This document shows positions 1-9,878 of a stretch of 64,000 nt of DNA, in pieces. Origin of the DNA: Megaustenia siamemsis (taxonomy: Eukaryota > Mollusca > Gastropoda > Stylommatophora > Ariophantidae). Where the stretch lies: assembly GCA_032433765.1 (NCBI GenBank), contig JAVIAB010000102.1, positions 7,930,521 through 7,994,520 on the forward strand, read 5' to 3'. Both the position numbers and the translations under genes were made by a program. Position 1 is the first letter of the stretch; each line of letters opens with the position of its first letter. The notes under the pieces were generated by a model, which worked only from the letters and a program-made list of their open reading frames with translations, did no database searches and was not told where the DNA came from.

Positions 1-316
1 TGCGCTGTCATTGAGGACGGGCAACCAATGGATCGGGCGGACATCATCAATGCCCTCCGAGATGTGGGAAGAGCACAGGACTTCGACAAACACAGATCCA
101 CCTCACTTCTTCGGATGATGGAAATGGGAGTTAAGTTGGGCACAGCCAGAAATGAGACAGTGGCCATGTAAGAAGACTTATCAACCAACATAGAACTGGA
201 GTCGTTAGTCGCTGGACACTGAGGGAATTGCTGAGGAGGGGATCTGAGCACCAATGGACATGTTCGGAGTGCAATGATGATGACCCGCAAATAACTCAAT
301 ATTATACATTGTTATA
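1..316 (+). mobile_element. Family R retroelement, RNase H-side 3' end (fragment)
   Basis: The reading begins mid-domain (CAIVEDGQPMDRADIINAL) and matches the minus-strand copy at 22788-23725, where the same stretch follows an RNase H-like motif ([16 protein letters not shown]). A frameshift near 170 separates the two halves. The second half ends with a Cys-rich [10 protein letters not shown] tail. It is truncated by the window edge and is a dead retroelement tail, not a host gene. Confidence 0.6.
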
Positions 317-429
317 AAATATATATGTGTGTGATTATGTTACTGTTGCTCAATACAAATACAGCTGTTACTTATAATTAACTAACTTGTACTAGCTACT
401 ATTATATATACAGTATATATATATATCTC

Positions 430-937
430 CTGGCTCAGGCAAAAGCAGCTTTCCAAAAAATGAGGAAGATAGTATGCAATCCATTTTTGACAATAGAAAC
501 AAGAAAAAGAGTTCTTAAATGTTATGTAGAGCCAGTCTTAACATATGGATGCGAGTCATGGACAATAGGACAACAGACAAGAAAATCACTGGAGTCTGTA
601 GAAATGTAGTTTTACAGAAGAATGTTGAGAGTACCATGGACAGCTAAGAAGAGTAATGAAAACATTCTGAGAGAGGTCAAAGCAAAAAGAGAGCTAAATT
701 TCCAATATTAGGAAGAAACAATCATCATTTTTTAGCCATGTAATGAAAAGAGAACAACTGGAAAAATTGAGGGACGAAGAGATAGAGGGAAGCAAAGAGA
801 AAAAATAACAGACAGCTTAAGAGAATTGGCTTGGCAGAAGGTCAACAACAGAAATGATAAATAGCTGCCGAGATCAAAAGTTGTGAAGAGACATGATCAA
901 CTACGCCAGTAGGCCCGGTACTTGATGATGATGATAT
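430..937 (+). mobile_element. RTE-A LINE 3' fragment
   Basis: This is the C-terminal thumb region of a BovB/RTE-like reverse transcriptase. Visible pieces include [16 protein letters not shown] and the R.DRGKQREK run, broken by an in-frame stop (TAG after the EMW-equivalent position) and by deletions. It ends in the family's typical 3' terminus followed by a GATGATGATG tract. It is truncated at the 5' end, as is usual for LINEs. Confidence 0.75.
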
Positions 938-944
938 ATATCTC

Positions 945-1216
945 CTGCGTGTCACCGGGGCCTCATTATGAGGGAAGTAAAGAATAGTGACACTGTGACC
1001 TTCCAGGCATGTCGTAAGAGGCGACTATGGAGGTTGATCGATGGCTTGACAAGCTGTCATTGTAAAAACTATTGTTATGGAAATAGACTCATATATTTTA
1101 GAAGCAGTGATCTCTGCAATATGTGCCATTTTGGCATGCAAGGTTTCTGTTTTGAGATTGTGGTTCTGCCCTATGTGCTGTCTTCGGCTCGGAGGACAAT
1201 AGATAGATAGATATAT
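945..1216 (+). repeat. Dispersed SINE-like repeat with GATA tail
   Basis: It shares the segment from GAGGGAAGTAAAGAATAGTG to the CGTAAGAGGCGACTA area with the reverse strand of 43180-43290. It ends in a short (GATA)n run. The family is not recognised; a low-copy SINE or a LINE 3' UTR is possible. Confidence 0.45.
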
Positions 1217-1283
1217 ATATAACTTTGACATTATAATAAGACTAAGCTTTAAATGTTTGAAGCCTCATCATGTAATATTCCAG

Positions 1284-1496
1284 AGGAAGCCATAGAGAGG
1301 AAAAGTAATCTTGGAGGGGAAAATAAAGGGTAAAAGAGGCAGAGGCAGACCAAGACTAACATGGACAAGTAACATCAAAAGATGAACAAGTCAGCCTATA
1401 ACAACCTGCACCATCAAAGCAAGAGACAGAGCAGAATGGCGCTCCATGGTAGCCAACCTTCATTGTGGAGATGACACTGATGCGGAGATGATGATG
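1284..1496 (+). mobile_element. RTE-B LINE 3' end
   Basis: It has the basic motif [11 protein letters not shown] followed by a tail equivalent to [14 protein letters not shown] and a terminal GATGATGATG. It matches the plus copy at 51525-52130 and the minus copies at 2966-3202, 24370-25165, 27616-28105 and 57192-57895. Confidence 0.75.
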
Positions 1497-1517
1497 AAGA
1501 TTTAAAAAAGAGATAGA

Positions 1518-1768
1518 GTGGGTGTCCGGTTAGCGCAATCGATAGGCGGTTGGCTTACCACGGCAACAGCCGGGGTTCGTACCCTGGCGAGGACACCTGG
1601 GTTTTACTAATTCCCTAAAAATTAGTACCTCTGAAGTCGAGTAAATCTGCCTGCATGGCGAGGGGCATCCTGTAATGGGATAAAAACAGACTTTACACGC
1701 AAATTCAGTCCCACAAAATTGAGTGGGTGGGACTTCGTCAGAGGTTGAAGCTGACGAAAGCGAACGAA
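1518..1768 (+). mobile_element. SINE-B copy with tRNA-like head
   Basis: 1521-1597 is a 77-nt tRNA-like head. GGTGTCC at the 5' end pairs perfectly with GGACACC at the 3' end, and GGGGTTCGTACCC resembles a B box. The body (AGTACCTCTGAAGTCGAG to GGTTGAAGCTGACGAAAGCG) matches the bodies at 26711-27045 (+) and 3203-3510 (-). It is not called as a functional tRNA because the D and T arms do not fold to standard lengths by eye. Confidence 0.65.
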
Positions 1769-1935
1769 CGAACGAGATAGAGTATAGAGAAGATAGAATA
1801 TAGAGAAGATAGAGTATAGAGAAGATAGATAGAGTATAGATAAGATAGAGTATAGAGAAGATAGATAGAGTATAGAGAAGATAGAGTATAGAGAAGATAT
1901 ATATAGAGTATAGAGAAGATAGATAAAATAAAAGT
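1769..1935. repeat. AGATAGAGTATAGAGA minisatellite
   Basis: About 165 bp of 12- to 16-bp units (AGATAGAGTATAGAGA) directly follow the SINE-B tail, so the array probably grew from the SINE's simple 3' tail. Open frames on the minus strand are repeat artefacts. Confidence 0.85.
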
Positions 1936-2006
1936 ATAAACATACAAAACAATACATCAACATGATGATAGAAATAGATAGATAGTACTAATGTAATAGT
2001 AGATCA

Positions 2007-2259
2007 TGTGGGGAAACACCAGATCAGATAGGAGGAAAAGAGGCCGACTCAGAGTGACACTGAGAAGAACATTGATCAGAGAGGCAAGAGCAGCAGGAAT
2101 CGGCTCCCTCAATGAGATAGAGTTGCTTGTACAGAACCTGAACAGAGATTTGATAAAATATATGTGACTGCTAGAATAACATTTGAATTTAGATGAGAGA
2201 ACACTCAGAAAGAGTATCTGGATCTACGCCCTATGGGCCGGCTACGGCTCGAAAGGTCA

Positions 2260-2291
<32 letters not shown>

Positions 2292-2295
2292 GTAG
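2007..2295 (+). mobile_element. LINE-T 3' end with GATA microsatellite
   Basis: It matches 32930-33200, 19265-19450 and 36020-36240. Shared pieces include ACACTGAGAAGAACATTGAT, CTCCCTCAATGAGATAGAG and GCCCTATGGGCCGGCTACGG. It ends in a (GATA)n run at 2261-2295, so it is the 3' UTR end of LINE-T. Confidence 0.65.
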
Positions 2296-2965
2296 ATACG
2301 ATAGTGTTAGTAGATACGATACTGTCGATACTAACTAAGATGCCAACGTGTTTTGAGCGACTGTCACTTGTCACAACCTGACAAGCCACAAATATATCGC
2401 ATGATGAGACCGTCCCAAAGTCAAAGTCCAAAAGTGTAGTAAAAAAAATAAAATAATCGTAATAAATAAATAATGTATAGTACATGCCGTCGCTTATCCT
2501 AAATGCAACATTGCAACTCACTTGGACACATATTTTTTTTTTTACTATTTAACTCAAAATTATTACAAAGAACTTTTGACAAAAGCAGAAGCGTAGTAGA
2601 GTGTGGTATAGTATATATAGAAAAATCAAACCAGGCAAAAATTGGCCATCTTGATTGGCGCCCGTGTCTCAACCAACAGGTGACAACAACAATATAATTA
2701 AATAAACATTATATTTTAAACAGAATTTCAATAAATATCACGATATATTTTCACAAACTAAAATAATATAATTATATATGATGTACATACATAGAAAACA
2801 AATCAAGTATTAACTTAATTAAGCTCGCACAAGAAAATCCTGAGATCGGTGATTTTAAATTTCAAAAAAGGTCATTCCTATTTCCCTCTCCGGATTCAGA
2901 CGACAGTTTTTTTGGTTTGAGGTTAAATGTCAAAGGTCACACACAACCAATGGGAGTGTCACTTT
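2296..2965. other. No gene seen
   Basis: AT-rich sequence with short open frames only. I see no homology, no splice-site-bounded coding stretch and no tandem repeat. Confidence 0.6.
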
Positions 2966-3202
2966 CATCATCATCATCGAGTGCCGCCTATGCAACGAAG
3001 GTTGGCTACCATGGATCGCCATTCTACTCTGTTTCTTGCTTTGATGGTGCAGATTGTCATAGATTGGCTTATCCATCTTTTGATGTTAATCGTCCATGTC
3101 AGTCTTGGTCTGCCTCTTTCACCTAGTATTTCCCCTCCAGGATTTTCCCCTCCTACTTTTAGTAGGTTGTTGTGTCTTTTATCATGGCCCAAAAAACGCA
3201 TC
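2966..3202 (-). mobile_element. RTE-B LINE 3' end, interrupted by a SINE
   Basis: The minus-strand reading gives RTE-B C-terminal sequence ([26 protein letters not shown]). The 5' continuation of the same LINE resumes at 3511-3570 after a SINE-B insertion. Confidence 0.75.
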
Positions 3203-3510
3203 TGTTTTTTTTTTTTTTATTTTGCGTTCGCCAGCTTTTACCTCTGACGAAGTCCCTAGCGACTAGGAACTGAATTTTGCGTGTTTAATCGTTCTTCCTG
3301 GCAGCCGTGTGGCACAGGGGTCCATCGCCGCACAGGCAGATAACTCTGTCTTCGGGGGTACTCATATTTTTTCCGTCGATGAGTAATTGACGTTTCAAGC
3401 CGGGCCTTGATACTGAGACCAGGAGTGGTTGTCACAGAGAAAAATCATAGTTAAAAATCCCAACCGGTGTAGCCGAGATTTCAACCCACAATCTCTCTCC
3501 AACCAGTCCC
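3203..3510 (-). mobile_element. SINE-B, near full length, inserted in RTE-B
   Basis: On the minus strand it runs from the tRNA-related head (next to CAACCCACAATCTCTCTCC on the plus strand) to a poly-A tail (poly-T at 3206-3220). It matches 26711-27045 over the body. RTE-B sequence continues on both sides. The flanks CATCTGT and CATTTGT may be a 7-bp target-site duplication with one mismatch. Confidence 0.7.
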
Positions 3511-3570
3511 CCATTTGTCTTGTTTGAATTGTATTTAGTAGTTCTCTTTTCATTTGAATTGCATCATATC
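3511..3570 (-). mobile_element. RTE-B LINE continuation
   Basis: CATTTGTCTTGTTTGAATTG and the following bases match RTE-B consensus positions seen at 24552 and 27828, directly continuing the fragment that stops at 3202. Confidence 0.7.
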
Positions 3571-4372
3571 TTAATGTGTTTCTGTGCTAGACATGGTTGA
3601 TATCTTGGTGTGTTTCCGAGATAGCTATGGCTCATATCTTAATGTGTTTTCTGTGCTAGACATGGTTGATATCTTGGTGTGTTTCCGAGATAGCTATGGC
3701 TCATATCTTAATGTGTTTCTGTGCTAGCCATGGCTCATATCTTAGTGTGTTTCTGTGCTAGCCATGGCTCACATCTTAGCTTGTGTGTGTGTGCTAGCCA
3801 TGTCTCATATCTTGGTGTGTGTCATGTTAGTCATATCTCATATCATGGTGTGTATATGTGTTAGTGATGTGTCATATCTTTGTGTGTGCATGTCTGGGCT
3901 AGTGATATCTCATATCTTTGTGTGCATGTTTATGTTAGTCATATCTCATATCTTTGGGTGTGCATGTCTGTGTTTGTCACATCTCATATCCTTGTGTGTG
4001 CCTGGCTATGTTAGTCATATCTCATATCTTTGTGTGTGTGTGCATGTCTATGTCAGTCGTATCTCATATCTTTGTGTGTGCATGTCTATGTCAGTCATAT
4101 ATCATATCTTTGTGCTTATCTACTTTAGTCATGTGTCATATCTTTGTGTGTGCATATCTATGTCAGTCATATCTCATATCTTTGTGTGCATGTCTATGTT
4201 AGGCATGTGTCATATCTTTGGTGTGCATGTCTGTGTTTGTCACATCTCATATCCTTGTGTGTGCCTGGCTATGTTAGTCACATCTCATATCTTTGTGTGT
4301 GCATGTCTGTGTCAGTCATATCACATAACTTTGTGTGCATGTCTATGTTAGTCATGTGTCAGTAGTATATAT
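3571..4372. repeat. TG-rich minisatellite (CATATCTCATATCTTTGTGT)
   Basis: About 800 bp of units built round CATATCTCATATCTTTGTGT plus GTGCATGTCTATGTTAGT, period about 40 bp. A longer-period variant (CATGGTTGATATCTTGGTGT) lies in the first 200 bp. The plus-strand 198-codon open frame is low complexity and periodic, so it is not called as a gene. Confidence 0.9.
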
Positions 4373-4404
4373 CCAGTGATTGGACGGGTGAAAGTTCTTC
4401 CAAC

Positions 4405-4830
4405 CGCACATAATTCCTTATATGAGAGTCTACCCGTACATGGAAGCACATTTTTGGTGCGGTTTTTCCTTATATGAGAGTCTTCATTTTTTTCTTATAT
4501 GAGAGTCTACCCGCCCATTTTGGTTCCGGTGACCTCTCGTTGACCTCTCAACCTCTCGTGGTATTGTGAAGGCGTCGAAACGCACCTAATTCCTTATATG
4601 AGAGTCTACCCGTACATGGAAGCACATTTTTTCCTTATATGAGAGTCTACCGTTTTCCTTATATGAGAGTCTACCCGCCCATTTTTGTTCCGGTTGACCT
4701 CTCGGGTGACCTCTCGGGTGACCTCTCGTGGCGGTGGTGGTGGTGTTGTGGTGACCTCCCGCGGCGGTGGTGTTGTGAAGGGGTGGTGAAGGGTAGTAGT
4801 GGTATCATAACTTTCACATTCTTTGTACTT
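4405..4830. repeat. Repeat block with CCTTATATGAGAGTCTACCC units
   Basis: CCTTATATGAGAGTCTACCC recurs at least five times (4413, 4495 variant, 4592, 4634, 4657). A larger unit of roughly 180 bp, including GTTGACCTCTC/GGTGACCTCTCG runs, is present twice. Confidence 0.8.
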
Positions 4831-4870
4831 TCATAAATCTATTCTTTCTTTATACTCTCAGGCAATAAAA

Positions 4871-5640
4871 AACAGTGACAAGTTTATTTATTGTTTTAAA
4901 AACTTCCTTTAGAATTAAAGGTAACAACTTAGGCCGTTACACATGCTACACGAAGGCGCATTACCGAACTTAGTAACTACACGCCAAACGCGAAACACCG
5001 CGTTTAACGTTAAGCGAGATCAAAGAGCTCGGTAGACGCGCAGCGAAAGACGCGCAGCGAAGACGCGCAGCGAGGGGCCGCAAGATCAAAGAATCCGCCA
5101 CCCGTGAGTACTTACTTCCCGTTAGACGGACCGCGTTACATCAAAGGATTACACTTGAGCACACTAATAAATTTATCGCCGTAGCCGGTAAGTGTTCATC
5201 AGTAGTGTCATTTAACAGGGGAATTTCACGATACCGGTGTTTTAATGTGAGACGCTTGGGGGTAATTAATAGCTTTGCGCTGTTTCGTGTTCAAAGACCC
5301 TGTTTCGCTGTAAAAAGTTTCGATTGAACATTTGACCGCCACGCTGGCCAGGGGTACGTTAATGACTTTTTTATCATCTGAAGATTAGAATACCACTTAT
5401 CAGGGGAATTTTACTGGGCGGTTGTTTTAATGTGAGACGCTTGGGGGTAATTAACAGCTTTGCGCTGTTTCGTGTTCAAAGACCCTGTTTCGCTGTAAAA
5501 AGTTTCGATTGAACATTTGACCGCCACGCTGGCCAGGGGTACGTTAATGACTTTTTTATCATCTGAAGATTAGAATACCACTTATCAGGGGAATTTTACT
5601 GGGCGGTTGTTTTAATGTGAGACGCTTGGGGGTAATTAAC
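4871..5640. repeat. CpG-rich segment with 185-bp tandem repeat
   Basis: 5035-5076 contains three GACGCGCAGCGA units. From 5216 a 185-bp unit (starts near CAGGGGAATTT; contains GTGAGACGCTTGGGGGTAAT and CTTTGCGCTGTTTCGTGTTC) occurs at 5216, 5401 and, truncated, 5586. The segment is more CpG-rich than its surroundings and is bracketed by near-identical AACAGTGACAAGTT-ATTTATTG sequences at 4871 and 5638. I see no coding frame. Confidence 0.75.
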
Positions 5641-5827
5641 AGTGACAAGTTATTTATTTATTGTTTTTATTCGTATATATCCCACAATAGATAACACAGG
5701 GGTAGACAATAATATAGTCTTTAACTATTGTACATTATAGACAAGAATAATACATAAGAAACAAAGTAGTTTATTTACAAGAAGTAATACATGATACTGT
5801 TAAATTGCTAAAGGGGAGGTGGTCACG

Positions 5828-6360
5828 CATGATGGATGAATGTAGGTTGTCGACTGTGCCATGATGGATGAATGTAGGTTGTCGACTGTGCCATGATGGA
5901 TGAATGTAGATTGTCGACTGTGCCATGATGGATGAATGTAGGTTGTCGACTGTGCCATGATGGATGAATGTAGGTTGTCGACTGTGCCATGATGGATGAA
6001 TGTAGGTTGTCGACTGTGCCATGATGGATGAATGTAGGTTGTCGACTGTGCCATGATGGATGAATGTAGGTCCATGATGGATGAATGTAGGTTGTCGACT
6101 GTGCCATGATGGATGAATGTAGGTTGTCGACTGTGCCATGATGCCTGTATGTAGATTGTCTAGTGTGTCGGAATGGCTGTATGTAGGTTGTCTAGTGTCG
6201 CATGATGGTTATATGTATGTTGTCTAATGTGTCGGGATGGATGAATGTAGATTGGCTAGTATGTCGGGATGGCTGAATGTAGGTTCTGTCTAGTGTGTCG
6301 TGATGAGTGTATGTAGATTGTCTAGTGTGCCATGATGGTTGTATGTAATTGTCGAGTGTG
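5828..6360. repeat. 32-bp minisatellite, array 1
   Basis: Period 32 bp, core ATGATGGATGAATGTAGG followed by TTGTCGACTGTGCC. About ten near-identical units (5828-6145) are followed by diverged units up to 6360. Because 32 is not a multiple of 3 and the unit lacks minus-strand stops, all three minus frames stay open. Confidence 0.95.
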
Positions 6361-6512
6361 CTCCAACAAACCGCCGTGCCATTTAAACGTCTTTGAACAC
6401 AATGGACACAGATGTTCACCAGAAGAAACTTCATTATGAGAAACCATCTGGAGAAAATCCATTATCCCTTTCGTCAACCATATTTAACATACCTAGTTTA
6501 ACTTCATCAAAC
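6361..6512. repeat. Duplicated non-tandem segment (copy 1)
   Basis: It matches 8086-8240 over about 150 bp, including TTATGAGAAACCATCTGGAG and the ACATACCTAGTTTAACTTCA area, with a few substitutions. In both copies it directly follows a 32-bp array. Confidence 0.85.
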
Positions 6513-6514
6513 AA

Positions 6515-6800
6515 AAACATTTCGTTGTAATAGCCATCTCGTTGTAACAGTCACGTATGTCATGTCATTGTAACAATCATGTCAATGTAGTAGACACGTA
6601 TGTCATGTCATTGTAACAGTCATGTCAATGTAACAGTCATTTCGTTGTAATAGTCATTTCGTTTTATCAGAGACGTATGTCATTGTAACAGTCATGTCAA
6701 TGTAACAGTCATTTCGTTGTAATAGTCATCTCGTTGTAACAGACACGTATGTCATGGCGTTTTATCAGAGACGTATGGTATGTCGTTGTAACAGACATGT
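6515..6800. repeat. CATTTCGTTGTAATAGTCAT minisatellite, array 1
   Basis: Irregular 20- to 22-bp units such as TCATTTCGTTGTAATAG, TCATGTCAATGTAACAG and ACACGTATGTCATGTC. Same family as 7110-7334. Confidence 0.85.
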
Positions 6801-7109
6801 CGTCTTTAGCACTTCAATGAATAACAAACAACAGTAATGGTGAACCTTACAGATAAGAAAACTTAGTTCCAAACCCCAAAATTTCGTCTCATAACTAAAA
6901 AAGTTGAACTCAAAACATTAAAAAATCTAGGTCCAAAGTCAAAATAGTTAGACACGGTAGGGCAAAAGGGCATATTCTTTCCAACCAATACTCCCTATTC
7001 TTCTACACATCTGCATCTCGAAGCCTTCGAATTTATATTCAATGTTTGGCTACTGACTATATTTTGCGCCGATTGCTCAGAGTCGATTCTATATTCAACC
7101 ACTGAACTC
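6801..7109. other. No gene seen
   Basis: Single-copy-looking spacer between two related minisatellites. I see no convincing coding frame. Confidence 0.5.
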
Positions 7110-7334
7110 TCTGTCGATGTAGTAGACACGTATGTCATGTCGTTTTATCAGAGACGTATGGTATGTCGTTGTAATAGCCATGTCGTTGTATCAGTCATGT
7201 CGATGTAGTAGACACGTATGTCATGTCATTGTAACAGTCATGTCAATGTAACAGTCATTTCGTTGTAATAGTCATCTCGTTGTAACAGTCACGTATGTCA
7301 TGTCGTTTTATCAGAGACGTATGGTATGTCGTGA
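7110..7334. repeat. CATTTCGTTGTAATAGTCAT minisatellite, array 2
   Basis: Same units as 6515-6800. It abuts the second 32-bp array. Confidence 0.85.
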
Positions 7335-8085
7335 TGGATGAATGTAGGTTGTCGACTGTGCCATGATGGATGATGTAGGTTGTCGACTGTGCCATGATGG
7401 ATGAATGTAGGTTGTCGACTGTGCCATGATGGATGATGTAGGTTGTCGACTGTGCCATGATGGATGAATGTAGGTTGTCGACTGTGCCATGATGGATGAA
7501 TGTAGATTGTCGACTGTGCCATGATGGATGCTGTAGGTTGTCGACTGTGCCATGATGGATGATGTAGGTTGTCGACTGTGCCATGATGGATGATGTAGTT
7601 GTCGACTGTGCCATGATGGATGAATGTAGGTTGTCGACTGTGCCATGATGGATGATGTAGGTTGTCGACTGTGCCATGATGGATGAATGTAGGTTGTCGA
7701 CTGTGCCATGATGGATGCTGTAGGTTGTCGACTGTGCCATGCTGGATGAATGTAGATTGTCGACTGTGCCATGATGGATGATGTAGGTTGTCGACTGTGC
7801 CATGATGGATGAATGTAGGTTGTCAACTGTGCCACGATGGATGAATGTAGGTTGTCGACTGTGCCATGATGGATGACTGTAGGTTGTCGACTGTGCCATG
7901 ATGGATGAATGTAGGTTGTCGACTGTGCCATGATGCTTGTATGTAGATTGTCTAGTGTCGCATGATGGCTGTTGTAGGTTGTCTAGTGTCGGGATGGCTG
8001 AATGTAGGTTCTGTCTAGTGTGTCGTGATGAGTGTATGAAGATTGTCTAGTGTGCCATGATGGTTGTATGTAATTGTCGAGTATG
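7335..8085. repeat. 32-bp minisatellite, array 2
   Basis: Same unit as 5828-6360, here mixing 31- and 32-bp variants (GATGATGTAGG versus GATGAATGTAGG). About 19 regular units are followed by diverged units from 7935. Minus-strand open frames of 206 and 214 codons are periodic artefacts. Confidence 0.95.
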
Positions 8086-8240
8086 CTCCAACAAATCACC
8101 GCGCCATTTAAACTTCTTTGAACGCAATGGACACAATGTTCACCAGAAGAAACCTCATTATGAGAAACCATCTGGAGAAAATCCAATAACCCTTTCGTCA
8201 ACCATATTTAACATACCTAGTTTAACTTCATCAAACATCA
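8086..8240. repeat. Duplicated non-tandem segment (copy 2)
   Basis: Second copy of 6361-6512, again placed directly after a 32-bp array. Confidence 0.85.
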
Positions 8241-8460
8241 AGCTCAACAATACTTAGCATGCCTACTTTAAAAACATCGATACAATTGAATAACCTTTTA
8301 TCGATAAGCCTTAACGTACTTTAAGAGAAAATATTCCAACTTACAGTGTAAAATATATGTCATTCCGATAGACTGAACACTAGTATGAACTTCCTTGAAA
8401 CAACCAAACTTATAACACGAAAGCCCTGAAGGGTCTAGTTTAAATATAAATTGGTAACAA

Positions 8461-8712
8461 ATGAATACATTATCCAATCAGAGAGTGACTATGCCAACAT
8501 CGACTGATATCTGGATTAACCATTCAGAAAAGAGCATTAACATTGGAGGCGGAGCAAAGTTATGACTGACATCTGTATTATAACCATTCAGAAAAGAGCA
8601 TTAACATGGGAGGCGGAGCAAAGAAATGGCTGACATCTGTATTATAACCAGTCAGAAAAGAGCATTACTATGAACGGCAGAGTGATTAACCAATCATAGA
8701 AGAGCGTAACTT
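8461..8712 (+). promoter_or_regulatory. Possible promoter region: tandem CCAAT / GGAGGCGGAGC units
   Basis: TATCCAATCAGAGA lies at about 8470. Three imperfect units of about 64 bp follow, built on AACCATTCAGAAAAGAGCAT and, in two of them, GGAGGCGGAGCAAAG. AACCAATCATAGAAGAGCG ends the block. CCAAT and GC-box-like motifs about 110-360 bp upstream of the Bcl-2-like frame suggest a promoter for it. Transcription itself cannot be seen. Confidence 0.4.
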
Positions 8713-8823
8713 TGAAAACGGTTCCAGTTCCATCTTAAGGTAAATCAATTGGTCGGGTTCTCAGCGAGGATCGTGGGCGTTTCTGGTCCATAGAATGTGT
8801 TTGGATAAACTTATGAAGGGTTT

Positions 8824-9311
8824 ATGTTCCTGGGGGTTGATATTATTCACACATATGATAAGGCGTGTAAGAAACATTCCAAGTTTTATAAAGCGATGGC
8901 TAACCTAGTATATACATGATCGGAGAGAAATGAGCTGTTATTTACTGGAATAATTCAGAGAGTCGGTGGTCATGATATCTACGCCACGTTTGTAACCATC
9001 GTTATCGAAATACTTTCAGATCGAATTCGCGATTTCGGTCGTCTTGTTGTTCTATATACCCTCGCCTATCGATTAGTTAAGAATCATGTTAAAGACATGT
9101 TCGACTCTGATTCCGACATTTGTGTTTTAGAAACGGACTTTGGTACTTGGACCGGTGGTATCATCGGAAGAGAATTTGGAGAGTGGTTACTAAAGAAGGT
9201 GGTTTGGAAAATTTTCTAGACCTCTCTAACGAAGAAGCTACAACACTGTGGACTCTACTTCACAACAGCCTTTGGTCTTTAAGAGCTTTACCTAGAAATG
9301 TTTATCTGTGA
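8824..9311 (+). pseudogene. Bcl-2-family-like gene, broken by a stop and a frameshift
   Basis: Bcl-2 proteins control mitochondrial outer-membrane permeability in apoptosis. The frame starts at ATG 8824 and meets TGA at 8917-8919. It stays open in the same frame to 9219, where RDFGRLVVLYTLAYRL (about 9034-9081) matches a BH1 region (the NWGR position is DFGR) and FGEWLL precedes the break. The next frame (to TGA 9309) supplies TKEGGLENFLDL, a BH2-like stretch, and a short tail without an obvious membrane anchor. A -1 shift near 9190-9205 therefore splits the BH2 region. The total of about 160 codons is close to a minimal Bcl-2 fold. No intron is evident, and AATAAA follows the stop by 17 bases. 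Family membership is inferred by eye; the subfamily is not resolved. The breaks could be real decay, assembly indels or unseen splicing. Confidence 0.55.
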
Positions 9312-9328
9312 GTTTATATATTTTCCCT

Positions 9329-9334
9329 AATAAA
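9329..9334 (+). promoter_or_regulatory. Polyadenylation signal AATAAA
   Basis: AATAAA lies 17 bases after the Bcl-2-like stop codon, with a GT-rich AGTTTGGT just downstream. The very short 3' UTR is unusual for an invertebrate nuclear gene. Confidence 0.5.
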
Positions 9335-9878
9335 AGTTTGGTAACCCCCACAGCATTTGTTACTGCCTTACAATATTGTTTACCAGGTCACGACACCCTC
9401 TCGCACAGATGCTGAGGGTTGTCCTGTAGTAGGCCTGCGATTGTAATAAGAATGGTTTGCTCCAGCTTTGAAATCTGAAATTTTCACAAAAAGAGATGGT
9501 GTTACTCAGTTCCCCTATAATGGGGATGTTGAGTTACTAAAAATAGATTCTGATCTCTGATGCAATACCTGATTAGTTACTAAAATAGAATGTGACCTAT
9601 GATCCAATAACAGAATACTCATTGTACTGGTGACCAATTGAGACTGTATGTACTCATTCACCCAATACTCTCACATCAACATGGAAAAGTAAACTCCCAG
9701 TCATAGAAAAGTATGTTGTCACGATAGGTGTGTCAATAACAAGGAATAAAAATCATTAAAGACATCCTAATTAAGTTGTGAAATTTTGGTGGTTGAGAGA
9801 TAAATCTGAAGATAAGCACATCAAACTATAAGAACAAGGAAACAATCGTATATTACACACTCTTAGAGCCAGTGTTAA
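9335..9878. other. Spacer, no gene seen
   Basis: AT-rich with some near-repeats (GAGTTACTAAAAATAGA, TTAGTTACTAAAATAGA at about 9530 and 9574). No coding frame is recognised. Confidence 0.5.

Noticed and set aside
1521..1597. Functional tRNA gene
   Set aside because: Acceptor stem pairs but D and T arms are irregular, and the sequence continues into a SINE-B body.
3755..4351. 198-codon hydrophobic ORF that could suggest a membrane protein
   Set aside because: Low-complexity TG-rich minisatellite; the hydrophobicity follows from T-rich codons.
7255..7931. 206-214 codon minus ORFs
   Set aside because: All three frames open because the 32-bp unit lacks stops; repeat artefact.
5828..8085. CRISPR-like array (regular 32-bp period)
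   Set aside because: Units are contiguous with no unique spacers; the genome is eukaryotic.
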